From the NCBI RefSeq assembly GCF_001908235.1, contig NZ_LGHK01000032.1, positions 1 to 51,521 on the forward strand: a stretch of DNA of 51,521 nt, read 5' to 3'. The stretch's first letter is position 1, and every line of letters starts with the position of its first letter. The notes under the pieces were generated by a model. That model saw nothing but the letters and a program-made list of their open reading frames with translations. It had not been told where the DNA came from and did no database searches. Positions 17,450-26,178 of this stretch are shown one piece after another. The DNA is from Bradyrhizobium sp. NAS96.2 (GTDB lineage: Bacteria > Pseudomonadota > Alphaproteobacteria > Rhizobiales > Xanthobacteraceae). The position numbers and the translations under genes are program-made.

Positions 17450-19231
17450 TCACTTTGGACCGGACGCCTGATCCGCAACCGCCCGGCCAATCTCCTGGCG
17501 GTTGGTGGTGGTGGCCCGCCCAACCGACGATCGATCGGCCGATGATGCCGTCGGGGCTGGCGAATTGGCGTGGTTCGAATTGACCTGGTTCGAGTTCACC
17601 TCGGTCGCATTTGCCTGGCTCTTCGCATCGCCGTCGCCCAGGATGACGTTCACGAGATCGCCTGGCTGCAGCACGGTCATCCCGCTGGATTCGATGGCGA
17701 CCGGCCCGGCCGGCGTTTGCCGCACCACCTGGTAAGTGATCCGGTCTGCTTCTTTCGTGAATTGCGCACGGGTCGCGGGTAGCGCGCTGAGGATCCCCTC
17801 GCTGGTATTGTACTCACGCTCATTGTCGTTGATCTGGCGCTCGATGGTCTCGATCTCCAGCTCCAGGTCGTTCCTGACGTCGGACTGGATGCGGAATCCT
17901 TCGGCCTCAAGCGTGGCGAGGCGCTGCTTCGCCGTCGCGTACTGATTGAGGGCTTCTCGCTTACGCTGCTCGGCGTCGGTCAGCTCGCTCTGAACCTGAT
18001 TCAGCACCGTTGCGCTGATCACATTGCGGTCCGCGAGCGCGCGCATGCTGTTGACGCGGTCCTGGCGCAGCTTGACGAGGTCGTCGAGCGACTCCATGCG
18101 GCCATACACAACAACATCCTGCTTGGCCGCTTCCAGCGCAGTCTGAAGCGCGCGCTCACGGTTCGCGCGGGCGGTAGCGACCGACTTGCGCCGCTCGCCC
18201 TGTTCGTGGACAAGGTTGGAGGCCTCATTCGCTCCCACCAGTTCGATCAGTCGAAGCGGAATCTTGGGCTCGGCGCCGTCGCGTTCGGCCTTCAGCACGG
18301 CTGCGCGCGCCAGCAGCTTCAGCATTGCATCCGCCGCCCCGCTCCGCTTCAGGACTTCCCGCACCGCCTCGATCTTCTGCCATGGCTCCGAGGTGCCGCG
18401 ATCGAGCCCACCGCCCAGCGCCAATGCGTGCAGCACGGTCATGCCGGACACGAACTTGTACGAGCCGGGATTCTTGACGGGCCCCAGCACGTAGATGGGT
18501 GAGCGCTCGATCGATAGAATGTTGACCACTCCCTTGCGGCCGAGCAGGCGATCGAAGCTCTCCGCCAAATCGGTACGAACCTGTTGGGTTGACCGGCCGG
18601 CAACCCGAATGGTGCCAAGCAACGGCACCGAAATCGTGCCGTCCTCCTGCACGGTGTACGGGACGCTCAGCTCCGGACGCTGCACGAGACCGCGCAAGGC
18701 CGAGTTCGACGAGCGTCCCCACTTGTCCTCCTCGACGTCGACGCGTTCGTAGAAGGCGATCGTCAATTTGTCGCCGACCCCGCACAAATCTGCGGCCGGC
18801 GTGTCGCGCACCGGGGTGACGATCTTGGAGCGTTCAGCGATCGTGAGAACAGGAGAGTCGCTTGGCGCGGCCGCCGTCATCGCCGGCGCGCTTGGCGAAT
18901 CCTGCGCCGTCACCGCGGGCACTTGTGCCGCGGCCGGAGACGGCTTGTCGTACCGCGTACCGAGCGCGGCAAACGCCTTCTGCGCCGTCGCGCGCGAGAA
19001 TATCTCGACGGCTCCCCAGTTTTTACCCGCGGCCACGGCCACCACGGCCAGACTGACGACAACAAGGAGGGCTCTTCTTCCCCATCGAGAGCGGGGTGGC
19101 GTGGGCCGAGCGGGCTCGGACTTTTGTTCGACAACCATGCACGCGGCTTTCGCGTTCAATGCCGGCTGCCACATCGCCGAACGCGACCGTGGCGCCAAAT
19201 GCTGCATTTCGACAAGCAAAGACCTGGCCAT
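17450..19231 (-). CDS. ExoF-like polysaccharide export protein with coiled coil
   Basis: The start is set at the ATG at 19231 (AGGGG five bases upstream), giving 593 residues; the longer TTG-start frame adds nine. There is one membrane segment near 53-69 instead of a lipoprotein signal. The Poly_export domain follows from about 148 (CGVGDKLTIAFYERV, then YTVQEDGTISVPLLGTIRVA), then an SLBB domain (PIYVLGPVKNPGSYKF). A long coiled coil runs from about 310 to 480 and a Ser/Asn-rich tail follows. This order is that of the rhizobial ExoF group of OPX-type exporters. The tail repeats short Asn/Ser-rich units (EVNSNQVNSNHANS). It should form the periplasmic or outer conduit together with a Wzc/ExoP-type partner that is not in the window. 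Confidence 0.85.
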   Translation of the reverse strand: MARSLLVEMQHLAPRSRSAMWQPALNAKAACMVVEQKSEPARPTPPRSRWGRRALLVVVSLAVVAVAAGKNWGAVEIFSRATAQKAFAALGTRYDKPSPAAAQVPAVTAQDSPSAPAMTAAAPSDSPVLTIAERSKIVTPVRDTPAADLCGVGDKLTIAFYERVDVEEDKWGRSSNSALRGLVQRPELSVPYTVQEDGTISVPLLGTIRVAGRSTQQVRTDLAESFDRLLGRKGVVNILSIERSPIYVLGPVKNPGSYKFVSGMTVLHALALGGGLDRGTSEPWQKIEAVREVLKRSGAADAMLKLLARAAVLKAERDGAEPKIPLRLIELVGANEASNLVHEQGERRKSVATARANRERALQTALEAAKQDVVVYGRMESLDDLVKLRQDRVNSMRALADRNVISATVLNQVQSELTDAEQRKREALNQYATAKQRLATLEAEGFRIQSDVRNDLELEIETIERQINDNEREYNTSEGILSALPATRAQFTKEADRITYQVVRQTPAGPVAIESSGMTVLQPGDLVNVILGDGDAKSQANATEVNSNQVNSNHANSPAPTASSADRSSVGRATTTNRQEIGRAVADQASGPK

Positions 19232-19618
19232 GGTGACCCCTGGCAGGAGGACGCACAACTATCCCATTGTGGGCACCCCTTTTGAGGGAAAGGCGGAAAA
19301 CCCTGTTCAGACGGCTATTCGGACCGGATTTGGGTTCAGGTTCCGCTCGCGATTGCAGGCAGGCGCCAGCTCGACTGAAAGCCAGGTCGGCGGCATCGAG
19401 TACGGCTACAAGTTGTCGCAAGGCTAAGCGAGCACCCATCGCCTATCAAGGCGACATCATGAATGTTCGGCGGCGCGGGCGTCCGAACGCACGAAGGCCA
19501 TTCGTCCCGCTAGGTAACGTTCGCATATGACAGCGAGACGACAGCGCAGGATCCGGTCCATAGGACGGGCTACGCGAGACGCTACGCTTGCGGCCGCCCC
19601 CGTCGCGTCACGCCCTCC
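19232..19618. other. Intergenic region upstream of the ExoF-like gene
   Basis: This 387-bp stretch separates two leftward genes. It probably carries the promoter of the ExoF-like gene, but no clear box pair is seen. A short CCC/GGG hairpin lies near 19277-19289. No gene is supported. Confidence 0.45.
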
Positions 19619-20683
19619 TCAATCCGGCATCCATCTGATGGAAGCCGGATCGGCGGGCCGCGTGGTGGTGTAGGTCATGAGGTCGTATCCTCGCTCGACG
19701 ACGAGATCGGCAACTTCGACGAAGCCTTCGCCATTCTCTTCCTTCGAGCTATGAAGCGTGACATCGCTCAGGGGAACATCCTGGTTCGTCAGGGACAGCC
19801 TGACCATTCCCTGATGATCGCGAATTGGCCTGCAAATCGGAATGAGCCTCGCCTCGAAATTGGTCGGGTGATAGGGCTTGAGACGCAAGTTCTTGTAGAA
19901 GGTTCTGTCTCCCTCGATCGACAGCACGCTCTTGCAGGCTGCTGAATTCACCATGAGGCCGCGGACCGATGAATCCGACCCGATGTGGATCGGATACGTC
20001 TCTCCACGTTCCAGCCTGACACCCGAGAACGTTATCAGCCTCGACGAATATTCAAGCGGAGTGCTCGGTATTTGATCCCTGAGCGGGACGCGTTCGTAAG
20101 CCGTGAATGCAAACGTGCGTTTGCACTTTGCGGTCGCCGCGTTTCGTATCTTAGTCAAGAAATTGCCAAGGTGCGTGGCTATCACCCCTGACAGGAACTC
20201 GGCCGGATGACTGCCGTCTGCATATAGTTCCTTCGCGTCCACGTTGTTGGACTTGACGACGGCGGCAATGACGTCCCGGACGTCAAGGTAGTACCAGTCC
20301 TGCTTCTGGCAGACTGAAATGCAGGCGGAGATGATCGTCCTCGATGCGTTGATGTCGCTTACCGGTATGCAAACGAAAACCGGCTCGCAATTGGCGCGTT
20401 TGGCAGAATGCCCAATCCACTCAACCCACTTCACAACATCGTAGTAATCGATCGCATTGGCCGAAAGGAGCGAAAAATCGATGACGCACGTGTCGACAAT
20501 GCAAAACTCCGAGCCTTTGAAGAAGTCGCCCTGGGCGAAGTAAGGGCCGAGCAAGGACGGAGATGCACCGATCCTTCCTGCTGATTTCACTTCAATTGTG
20601 TCATCAGCGTCCAGGAACTTCTGGAAAAAGCCCGCCTTCAAGATGCTGTTTGACTGTCCCAGGATCGAAATGCTCAGCGACAT
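19619..20683 (-). CDS. SGNH-hydrolase-like protein
   Basis: I start at the ATG at 20683 (354 residues); a GTG at 20752 is in frame but would overlap the divergent gene. The protein opens with SISILGQSNSILKAG, an SGNH nucleophile block (Ser11 or Ser13). ADGSHPAEFL at 155-164 supplies the catalytic Asp156/His159. The last 170 residues form a beta-rich domain without a family I can name. No signal peptide is evident. The G+C content is visibly lower than in neighbouring genes. An esterase or O-acyltransferase acting on the polysaccharide is plausible. Only 31 bp separate its start from the divergent SGNH gene. Confidence 0.65.
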   Translation of the reverse strand: MSLSISILGQSNSILKAGFFQKFLDADDTIEVKSAGRIGASPSLLGPYFAQGDFFKGSEFCIVDTCVIDFSLLSANAIDYYDVVKWVEWIGHSAKRANCEPVFVCIPVSDINASRTIISACISVCQKQDWYYLDVRDVIAAVVKSNNVDAKELYADGSHPAEFLSGVIATHLGNFLTKIRNAATAKCKRTFAFTAYERVPLRDQIPSTPLEYSSRLITFSGVRLERGETYPIHIGSDSSVRGLMVNSAACKSVLSIEGDRTFYKNLRLKPYHPTNFEARLIPICRPIRDHQGMVRLSLTNQDVPLSDVTLHSSKEENGEGFVEVADLVVERGYDLMTYTTTRPADPASIRWMPD

Positions 20684-20714
20684 CGGATTGACTGCCTTCA
20701 GATGGAACCGCGCA

Positions 20715-21485
20715 ATGACATCGACAACGCTTGATGGAACGCTCCGCCACACCGCGTCAACGACATCAATCGTCTATGCCGCGGCGACGTTAGCAATGGT
20801 CGCGACACTCTGTCTACCGTCGGTGGGACGAGCGCAGAGTGCGCGAGCTGCATGCGACAAGACCGATGCGCAATTCGCCGTGACACCGGCCATGCCGGAC
20901 AATGCCGATGCTCTACGCAAATATGAGCGAAATGTGTCAGGCTTAACCAGCGATGTTTCGACGGTCATGCTCGGCGACTCGCTGGTCGAGGCGTGGCCGA
21001 AGGAGTTGTCAGCCTCGCTCGGCGCCGGGCCGGTGGCCAACCTCGGCGTCGGACGCGACAGGATTCAGAACACGCTCTGGTTCATCGAACACGAGCGCGA
21101 GCGATTGCGTAAGATCAAGCCGAGGTCCGTCATCGTGCTGGTCGGGACCAACAACATCTACCTCGACAAGCCGTGCGGCGTGATGGAATCCTATCAAAAG
21201 CTGTTTGAAGAGATCAGGGCGCTTTGGCCGAACGGCAAGATCTACTCGATCCAGATTCTTCCGCGAGGCGAGCAAATGAAGGGGGCGGCCGAGAACATTG
21301 GATCGGTCAATTCCGAACTCAGCCGAAGAAGCCGGGAACTCGGAATCAGGACGATCGACGCCTCCAACATCGCTTGCGGACGGACCACGCCGTGCGCCAA
21401 TTACAAGAGCGATCTCCTGCACCTGACGCCATCCGGATACGAAGCCCTGACCAGGATCGCGAGGGACGGCATCGGTTCATCATAG
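20715..21485 (+). CDS. Exported SGNH/GDSL hydrolase
   Basis: The start is the ATG at 20715 (GGAA eight bases upstream), because the next residues form a signal peptide ending near VGRAQS at 37-42; a GTG-start frame from 20598 would hide it. The 256-residue protein has all SGNH blocks: GDSL (Ser89), LGVGRDR (Gly block at 110-116), VGTNN (Asn146) and SDLLHLTPSGY with Asp233 and His236. It acts in the periplasm or outside, most likely as an esterase removing acyl groups from glycans. It is divergent from another SGNH-type gene. Confidence 0.85.
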   Translation: MTSTTLDGTLRHTASTTSIVYAAATLAMVATLCLPSVGRAQSARAACDKTDAQFAVTPAMPDNADALRKYERNVSGLTSDVSTVMLGDSLVEAWPKELSASLGAGPVANLGVGRDRIQNTLWFIEHERERLRKIKPRSVIVLVGTNNIYLDKPCGVMESYQKLFEEIRALWPNGKIYSIQILPRGEQMKGAAENIGSVNSELSRRSRELGIRTIDASNIACGRTTPCANYKSDLLHLTPSGYEALTRIARDGIGSS

Positions 21486-21618
21486 GCGTTCAGCGCGGCT
21501 GCACGGTAACGAGCGCCAGCAAGCGCTGCGTCAGCGCTCCGCTGACAACGATCGCCTGCTGCCATTCGTGCGGCAGGTAGACAGGACCGCGAGCGATCGT
21601 CGCGCCCGATCCGATCTC

Positions 21619-21828
21619 CTAGCTCAGCATCGAGATGATCGACTGCAGCTGATCGGATGCTGACGTCACGAGCCCGTCGAACGACGTCTGGCCGTGGGCG
21701 GCCGCCCGCAAGATGCATTCGGCAACCGCCGCCTTGAGACCGAACACGGATTGATCGGCCGGGACGCTTGCCATCACCGTCTCTAGCGCATCGCGCATCG
21801 TCTGGATCAGTTCGGCGCTGAACTTCAT
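21619..21828 (-). CDS. Conserved-looking small protein, 69 residues
   Basis: The ATG at 21828 is preceded by a perfect GGAGG at a 6-nt spacing, which supports a real gene. The product is mostly alpha-helical and amphipathic (MKFSAELIQTMRDALETVM, GLKAAVAECILRAAAHGQ). It has no signal peptide or membrane segment. It lies downstream of dinB on the same strand after a 114-bp gap. I do not recognise the family and assign no function. Confidence 0.7.
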   Translation of the reverse strand: MKFSAELIQTMRDALETVMASVPADQSVFGLKAAVAECILRAAAHGQTSFDGLVTSASDQLQSIISMLS

Positions 21829-21942
21829 GGCTATCCTCCGCAGGCGCAGGATAGACCGAGCGCGCCAGGTCACCACTCACAAGCCCGCGATTCCAAATTG
21901 CCTTTTCTTAATGCAATGACAGACCGGTGAACCGGCGCAGAG

Positions 21943-23190
21943 CTAGAGATCCTTCTCGGCCAGCTTGCGGAAATCGTCGGGCACCGAGCGAACGACCTCC
22001 AGCGCCGCCGAACCGTATCCGATCGCATCCCAGCCAAAGCGATCGCGGACCTTGTCGATGGCGCGGTCCGCCGCCCAGCGCGCCAGCCCTGCCGGGCTTC
22101 CGGCGCGAAGCGCTTCATCGGCCAGTCCAAGCGGAAGCTCGAGCGCAAGATCCCAATGCTCCTCGAGGTGCGACACCGAAATCGCCAGCAGCGAAATGAA
22201 CTTCTCGCCCGGATGGTCGGCAAGGGCGGCGCGCACCAGATTCTCGGCGAGCCGGGCGAGGATCATCGTCGTGCACACCGGCGCATCGAGCGTCATCGAG
22301 CGCGTCACCGATTTCAGGTCGGCGAACCGAACGCGCACCGTCACGGTTCGTCCGGGCCGGGATTTCGCTCGCAGCCGCGTGGCGACGCGATCGGCGAGAT
22401 GAAGCAGCGTCGGCCGAATGACCTGCTCGATCGCGGGCTTTCGGCCAAGCGCCGATTGTGCGCCTGCCGAGCGCGCGCGCCGATGCGGCTTGAGTTGTCG
22501 CGGATCGCGATTCCAGGACAGCGCAGCAAGCTTCTCGCCCGCCGCGGGACCGAGCAACCGCGTCAACGAGCGCTCCGACAATTTGGCGAGTTGGCCGATC
22601 GTCGAGACGCCGATTGCGTCCAGCCGTGTCCGGGTGACCGGTCCCACGCCCCACATCAATTCAACCGGCAATTCATGAAGGAAGCCGAGCTCGGCGTCGG
22701 GATCAACGACGACAAGTCCATCGGGCTTGGCAACCTGCGAGGCGATCTTCGCGAGGTGCTTGGTGCGGGCGACGCCGACCGAGATCGCAAGGCCGAGCTC
22801 GGTGCGCACGCGCCGCCGGATCGCCGCGGCAATTTCGGCGGGCGCTCCGAACAGATGAGTACAACCGGCAACGTCGGCAAACGCCTCGTCGATCGAGATG
22901 CGCTCGACCAGCGGCGTGAAGTCGCCGATCACCTTGATGGCCGCGTCACCCAGCCGTTGGTAATCGCTGAAATGGCCGCCGACGAAGATGAGCTGCGGGC
23001 AGAGCCGGCGAGCTTCCCGTCCCGACATGCCACCGTGCACCCCGAAGGCCTTGGCCTCATAGGACGCTGCAAGCACAACGCCGCCGCCGACGGCGATCGG
23101 CTTGCCTTGCAGCGACGGCTCGAGCAGCTGCTCGACCGACGCGTAGAACGCATCCAGATCCGCGTGAAGGATGGTGGCTGCGGCTGCCAT
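21943..23190 (-). CDS. dinB: DNA polymerase IV (Y-family translesion polymerase)
   Basis: The 415-residue protein starts with ILHADLDAFYASVEQ (metal-binding Asp11) and has ISIDEAFADVAG with catalytic Asp101/Glu102. GVARTKHLAKIASQVAKPDG and the helix-hairpin-helix region LMWGVGPVTRTRLDAIG follow, then the little-finger domain. It copies past damaged bases at low fidelity. No beta-clamp motif is obvious at the C-terminus (RKLAEKDL). No LexA-box-like palindrome is clear upstream. It is a housekeeping gene lying between the polysaccharide and pilus regions. Confidence 0.95.
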   Translation of the reverse strand: MAAAATILHADLDAFYASVEQLLEPSLQGKPIAVGGGVVLAASYEAKAFGVHGGMSGREARRLCPQLIFVGGHFSDYQRLGDAAIKVIGDFTPLVERISIDEAFADVAGCTHLFGAPAEIAAAIRRRVRTELGLAISVGVARTKHLAKIASQVAKPDGLVVVDPDAELGFLHELPVELMWGVGPVTRTRLDAIGVSTIGQLAKLSERSLTRLLGPAAGEKLAALSWNRDPRQLKPHRRARSAGAQSALGRKPAIEQVIRPTLLHLADRVATRLRAKSRPGRTVTVRVRFADLKSVTRSMTLDAPVCTTMILARLAENLVRAALADHPGEKFISLLAISVSHLEEHWDLALELPLGLADEALRAGSPAGLARWAADRAIDKVRDRFGWDAIGYGSAALEVVRSVPDDFRKLAEKDL

Positions 23191-23563
23191 CTCGGCCCGT
23201 TCATCCCTGACCTGAGCAAGACCGCCCGTCTTTGGACGCTACGACGGCCAAAAGAACAAATCAAGAACATACTCAAACCCGGTCGACCCGGAATTGTTGC
23301 AGGCGCACGCGCCGCGAGCGATGCCGTCTACGTCAGCGGGCGTTGGCGTGCACTCCGCGTCGACGCACATCTTGGCTCGCGCGATATCGAAGCGAGGCTG
23401 GTGGTTGAGCGAGGTCGAGGCGGTTGGCAGATCGCTCGGCACCCACGATTACACGCTTGGTCAGAGACGCGCGCGACGACGCACGGCTCTCGCATCCCCA
23501 TCGCCCTGGTGTGCGCAGGCCGGCATGCTTTGACGGACGGGCTTTTTCGGGTAGACATCCCAA
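23191..23563. other. Intergenic region upstream of dinB
   Basis: This 373-bp region separates the divergent dinB and the small gene at 23564. A 67-residue leftward frame (23239-23442) has no ribosome site or recognisable features. The promoters of both genes should lie here, but I cannot pick them out. Confidence 0.4.
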
Positions 23564-23830
23564 ATGACCGACCACTCTCATCAGGTGGACTTCCAGGCTG
23601 CGGCCTACCTCTACAAATGGCCTTCTCTCGGCAATTCCAGGCGAGAGGATCGCGCGCCGTATATGATCGTCAACGGAACGCTCGACCAGTGCATTCGGGA
23701 CTTCATGGGCAAGCCCGAGAAGACCCGACATCTCTACGAGATCCGAACCAAGTCGCAGCCTCCCCTCGTCCCCGATGTGCTGTCGCCCGAGCACGTGATC
23801 GAGCTCTCCAGGCTTCGGGAATTTCTCTGA
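23564..23830 (+). CDS. Conserved-looking hypothetical protein, 88 residues
   Basis: The frame begins with MTDHSHQVDFQAAAYLYKWP and ends ELSRLREFL. Its composition is protein-like, with balanced charge and no Arg/Pro bias, unlike the antisense shadows. YMIVNGTLDQCIRDFM and HLYEIRTKSQPPLV suggest a small alpha/beta fold. No motif is known to me and the ribosome site is weak (GGGTAG). Similar small proteins are probably common in this genus, but that is an impression, not a search. Confidence 0.6.
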   Translation: MTDHSHQVDFQAAAYLYKWPSLGNSRREDRAPYMIVNGTLDQCIRDFMGKPEKTRHLYEIRTKSQPPLVPDVLSPEHVIELSRLREFL

Positions 23831-24070
23831 GCTGCGCCGGTGGACTTTGATCCCGGCAGTCGCGTTCGCAGGCGGACTTATCCATCCGTCGTGCGCCTGA
23901 AGGCGGATTGTTTGCCCGTGGGGGAGCCGCTACAGTTGCCTGGCTCTCCGACTGACGGGCGTCCACGACGGCATGTTTGATCTGCTTCGACCTCCGCTGA
24001 GGTTCGCTCGTCGCCCGCACGGGAGAGCAACGGCTGCACGACCGCTTGATGCGACATCGAGGGGCGCCAC

Positions 24071-25219
24071 ATGAGATTCAACCTGGCGATCCTGAGCGTG
24101 CTGGCCGCAAGACCCGAGCAACGGATTCCGCTCGAAGAGGTCAGCCGCGAAGTCAAGCGCATGATCGCCGCGGGCGATGCGGCCACGAAGTTGAAGCGAT
24201 CGTCCGAGCTTGGCGACGCCGACGTGTTCCAATCCGGATGGGCCTCGATCAATGAGACCGGGCTGCAGATCACGGACTCCGGCCTCGCGCTGTGGCGCTC
24301 GCTGGAAGCGTCCCGCGCCGAACAGGAACTCGCCGAGCAGGAGATCGCCGAACAGGAGCTCGGCGAACCGCAGGCGGATAGGTTGGAGATTGCTGCGGCC
24401 GACACGCGCGATGCGATCGGCGATGCTGTGGTCGAGCAGCCCGACGATATTGCTCGCCAATTGCCGCGCCTGATGGAAGAGCTTGCCGATCGCGCGACCT
24501 CGAACGCAAGCCGCCTAACTGCAGCACCCGACCTGCCCGCACGCGCTCCGATCGTCCCCGAGCCGGCATTTGGTTCCGTTCATCCGACGGATCGAAACGA
24601 TTCTCGGCTGTCGCAACTTGCCGGGTGGCTCGGCGCCAGAATGCCCAAGCTCCGCCGCGCGCGGAAACGGCGATCCACGGACGACGGACCGGATCGACGC
24701 AGCGAAAGCCGCGGCGGAATGACGGGGCTGGCCGTTGCGTGCCTCAGCCTGATTTCGGTCGTCGCTTGCGTTGCCGCAGCGATCGCACTCGGCCAGATCT
24801 CCACGTTGAAGTCGGACAATGCCGCGCTGCGTCGGGAGCTGGTCCCGCTGAGGGAACGTCTTGCAAGGCTCGAACAGGAAGCTGCGAAACGCGAAGCCGC
24901 GGAGCAGGACGAAGCGCGGGACAAGGCCGAAGCGGAGAAGAAGACTGCTGACGCCGCCAGCGAACAGGCTGCGCTCAACTTGTCGCGCGAAGAGATTCAG
25001 CTGATCAGGGAATACATCAAGGCTGCCCCTTCGGCCGGCGCGGGGGCGCCGGCGGTCAATGTCGGCGATCCCATCACCGGCGGAATGATTCCGCTGCCAT
25101 CCGCGCTGATGCAGAAAGTTCCGCGGCTCGTCGGTGCGCGATTTGCGACCCGCAATGGCACCATCATCATCAGCACGCGAAACAGCCGCCGGGTCGATGC
25201 CGTGCTGCTGCCGAACTGA
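24071..25219 (+). CDS. Membrane-anchored winged-helix-like protein with coiled coil and DUF1236-like end
   Basis: The 382-residue protein begins at an ATG with AGGGG six bases upstream. Residues 1-82 look like a winged helix (ILSVLAARPEQRIPLEEVSR, then the wing-like GLQITDSGLALW). A heptad-like Glu/Ala/Gln repeat follows at 83-100. A basic stretch (194-212) precedes one membrane segment at 218-240. A coiled coil spans about 243-302. The end (LSREEIQLIREYI, then PLPSALMQKVPRLV and GTIIISTRNSRRVDAVL) resembles DUF1236-like periplasmic domains. The positive charges before the TM segment place the N-terminus in the cytoplasm. The overall plan recalls ToxR/CadC-type one-component regulators. DNA binding is unproven. 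Confidence 0.65.
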   Translation: MRFNLAILSVLAARPEQRIPLEEVSREVKRMIAAGDAATKLKRSSELGDADVFQSGWASINETGLQITDSGLALWRSLEASRAEQELAEQEIAEQELGEPQADRLEIAAADTRDAIGDAVVEQPDDIARQLPRLMEELADRATSNASRLTAAPDLPARAPIVPEPAFGSVHPTDRNDSRLSQLAGWLGARMPKLRRARKRRSTDDGPDRRSESRGGMTGLAVACLSLISVVACVAAAIALGQISTLKSDNAALRRELVPLRERLARLEQEAAKREAAEQDEARDKAEAEKKTADAASEQAALNLSREEIQLIREYIKAAPSAGAGAPAVNVGDPITGGMIPLPSALMQKVPRLVGARFATRNGTIIISTRNSRRVDAVLLPN

Positions 25220-25258
25220 GGCGTGATGAGATCAGGTTGAACTGGATCGACAGCGGAG

Positions 25259-25385
25259 GTTCACCTCTCCCTTGGGAGAGGTCGGCGCGTAGCGCCGGGT
25301 GAGGGGTCACGGTCCCTCATGAGAGCTGCGGCCCCTCACCCGATTTGCTTTGCAAATCGACCTCTCCCCGATGGGGAGAGGTGAA
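25259..25385. repeat. Rhizobial-type intergenic palindromic element
   Basis: The 127-bp element has an imperfect long dyad. TTCACCTCTCCC at the left end mirrors GGGGAGAGGTGAA at the right end, and GGGTGAGGGG mirrors CCCCTCACCC inside it. A local CCTCTCCCC/GGGGAGAGG hairpin lies at 25361-25381. Such CTCTCCCC elements are dispersed in many rhizobial genomes. It lies between the convergent genes ending at 25219 and 25410 and may end transcription from both sides. Confidence 0.8.
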
Positions 25386-25409
25386 GCAAGCGACTCGGGA
25401 TCGATCAGA

Positions 25410-25976
25410 CTACGGCTGATTGTTCGGCGGCCGCTCGATGAACTTCCGGCTGCCGTTGAGAAGCTCGAGGTTGTTGGCGATCACCGGGTTGCCCGGATCG
25501 AGCGAATACGCCTTCTCGAACTTGCGCCGCGCGCCGCCCAGATTGCCGCGCAGCATGAGGGAATATCCCTGGTCGTTCAGGATCTGCACGGTCTCGCCGC
25601 CAAGCCGGATCGCCTGCGCATAGGCCTGATCGGCAAGATCGAAGCGGCGGATCTTGTCATAGCTCGCCGCGAGCCCGACCCAGGCGGTCACGTCCTTTGG
25701 CGATTTCTCGACCGCATCCTTGAAATAGCGCTGCGCGATGCCGTAATTGCCGCGGTTGTAATGCTCGAGGCCCAACCGCACCGGCTCGTCGGAGGGATAG
25801 TATTTGACGTCGGTCGGCTCCTGCACGGGATCGCCGCCCGGCGGATCCACCGGCGCGACGATCGCAGCTTCCCGCGTCGTGTAGTCACAGCCGGCAAGGC
25901 CGGTCGCCAAGCAGCAGCAGATCAACGCCGGCGCAAGACGATGCAACCCTCGTCCCGCTCCCCAGGTCCAGCGCAT
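25410..25976 (-). CDS. tadD: TadD-like TPR lipoprotein of the Flp pilus
   Basis: The preferred start is the ATG at 25976 (GGGG six bases upstream), giving 188 residues; starts at 25988-26000 are also in frame. A lipoprotein signal ends at LAGC (Cys30). Two to three TPR units follow, for example GLEHYNRGNYGIAQRYFKDA, VGLAASYDKIRRFDLADQAY and YSLMLRGNLGGARRKFEKAY. TadD proteins help secretin assembly in Tad systems. It is the last gene of the locus and ends at the palindromic element. Its assignment rests on architecture and position. Confidence 0.8.
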   Translation of the reverse strand: MRWTWGAGRGLHRLAPALICCCLATGLAGCDYTTREAAIVAPVDPPGGDPVQEPTDVKYYPSDEPVRLGLEHYNRGNYGIAQRYFKDAVEKSPKDVTAWVGLAASYDKIRRFDLADQAYAQAIRLGGETVQILNDQGYSLMLRGNLGGARRKFEKAYSLDPGNPVIANNLELLNGSRKFIERPPNNQP

Positions 25977-26178
25977 CTCTTGCCCCATTCGAAACATCAT
26001 CGCGAAACTACCTACGAGAAACAGACCGCGCGACCGAATCACTGAGGCCAGCGCCAGAAACCAACGTCGCACTTCCCTGTCGAGCCTGCCCCGGTATCTG
26101 GCCCACGCCGCCAAGGTCGATCGAGAAATCGACGTCCCAGCGCCAAATGCCACCAAGCTGTGACCCGTCAGCTCACTC

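Noticed and set aside
23239..23442. Small leftward frame of 67 codons upstream of dinB
   Set aside because: There is no ribosome site or recognisable feature, and the frame is explained by base composition.
22156..23850. Rightward 564-codon frame antisense to dinB
   Set aside because: It has the Arg/Gly/His bias of a shadow and overlaps a clear DNA polymerase IV gene.
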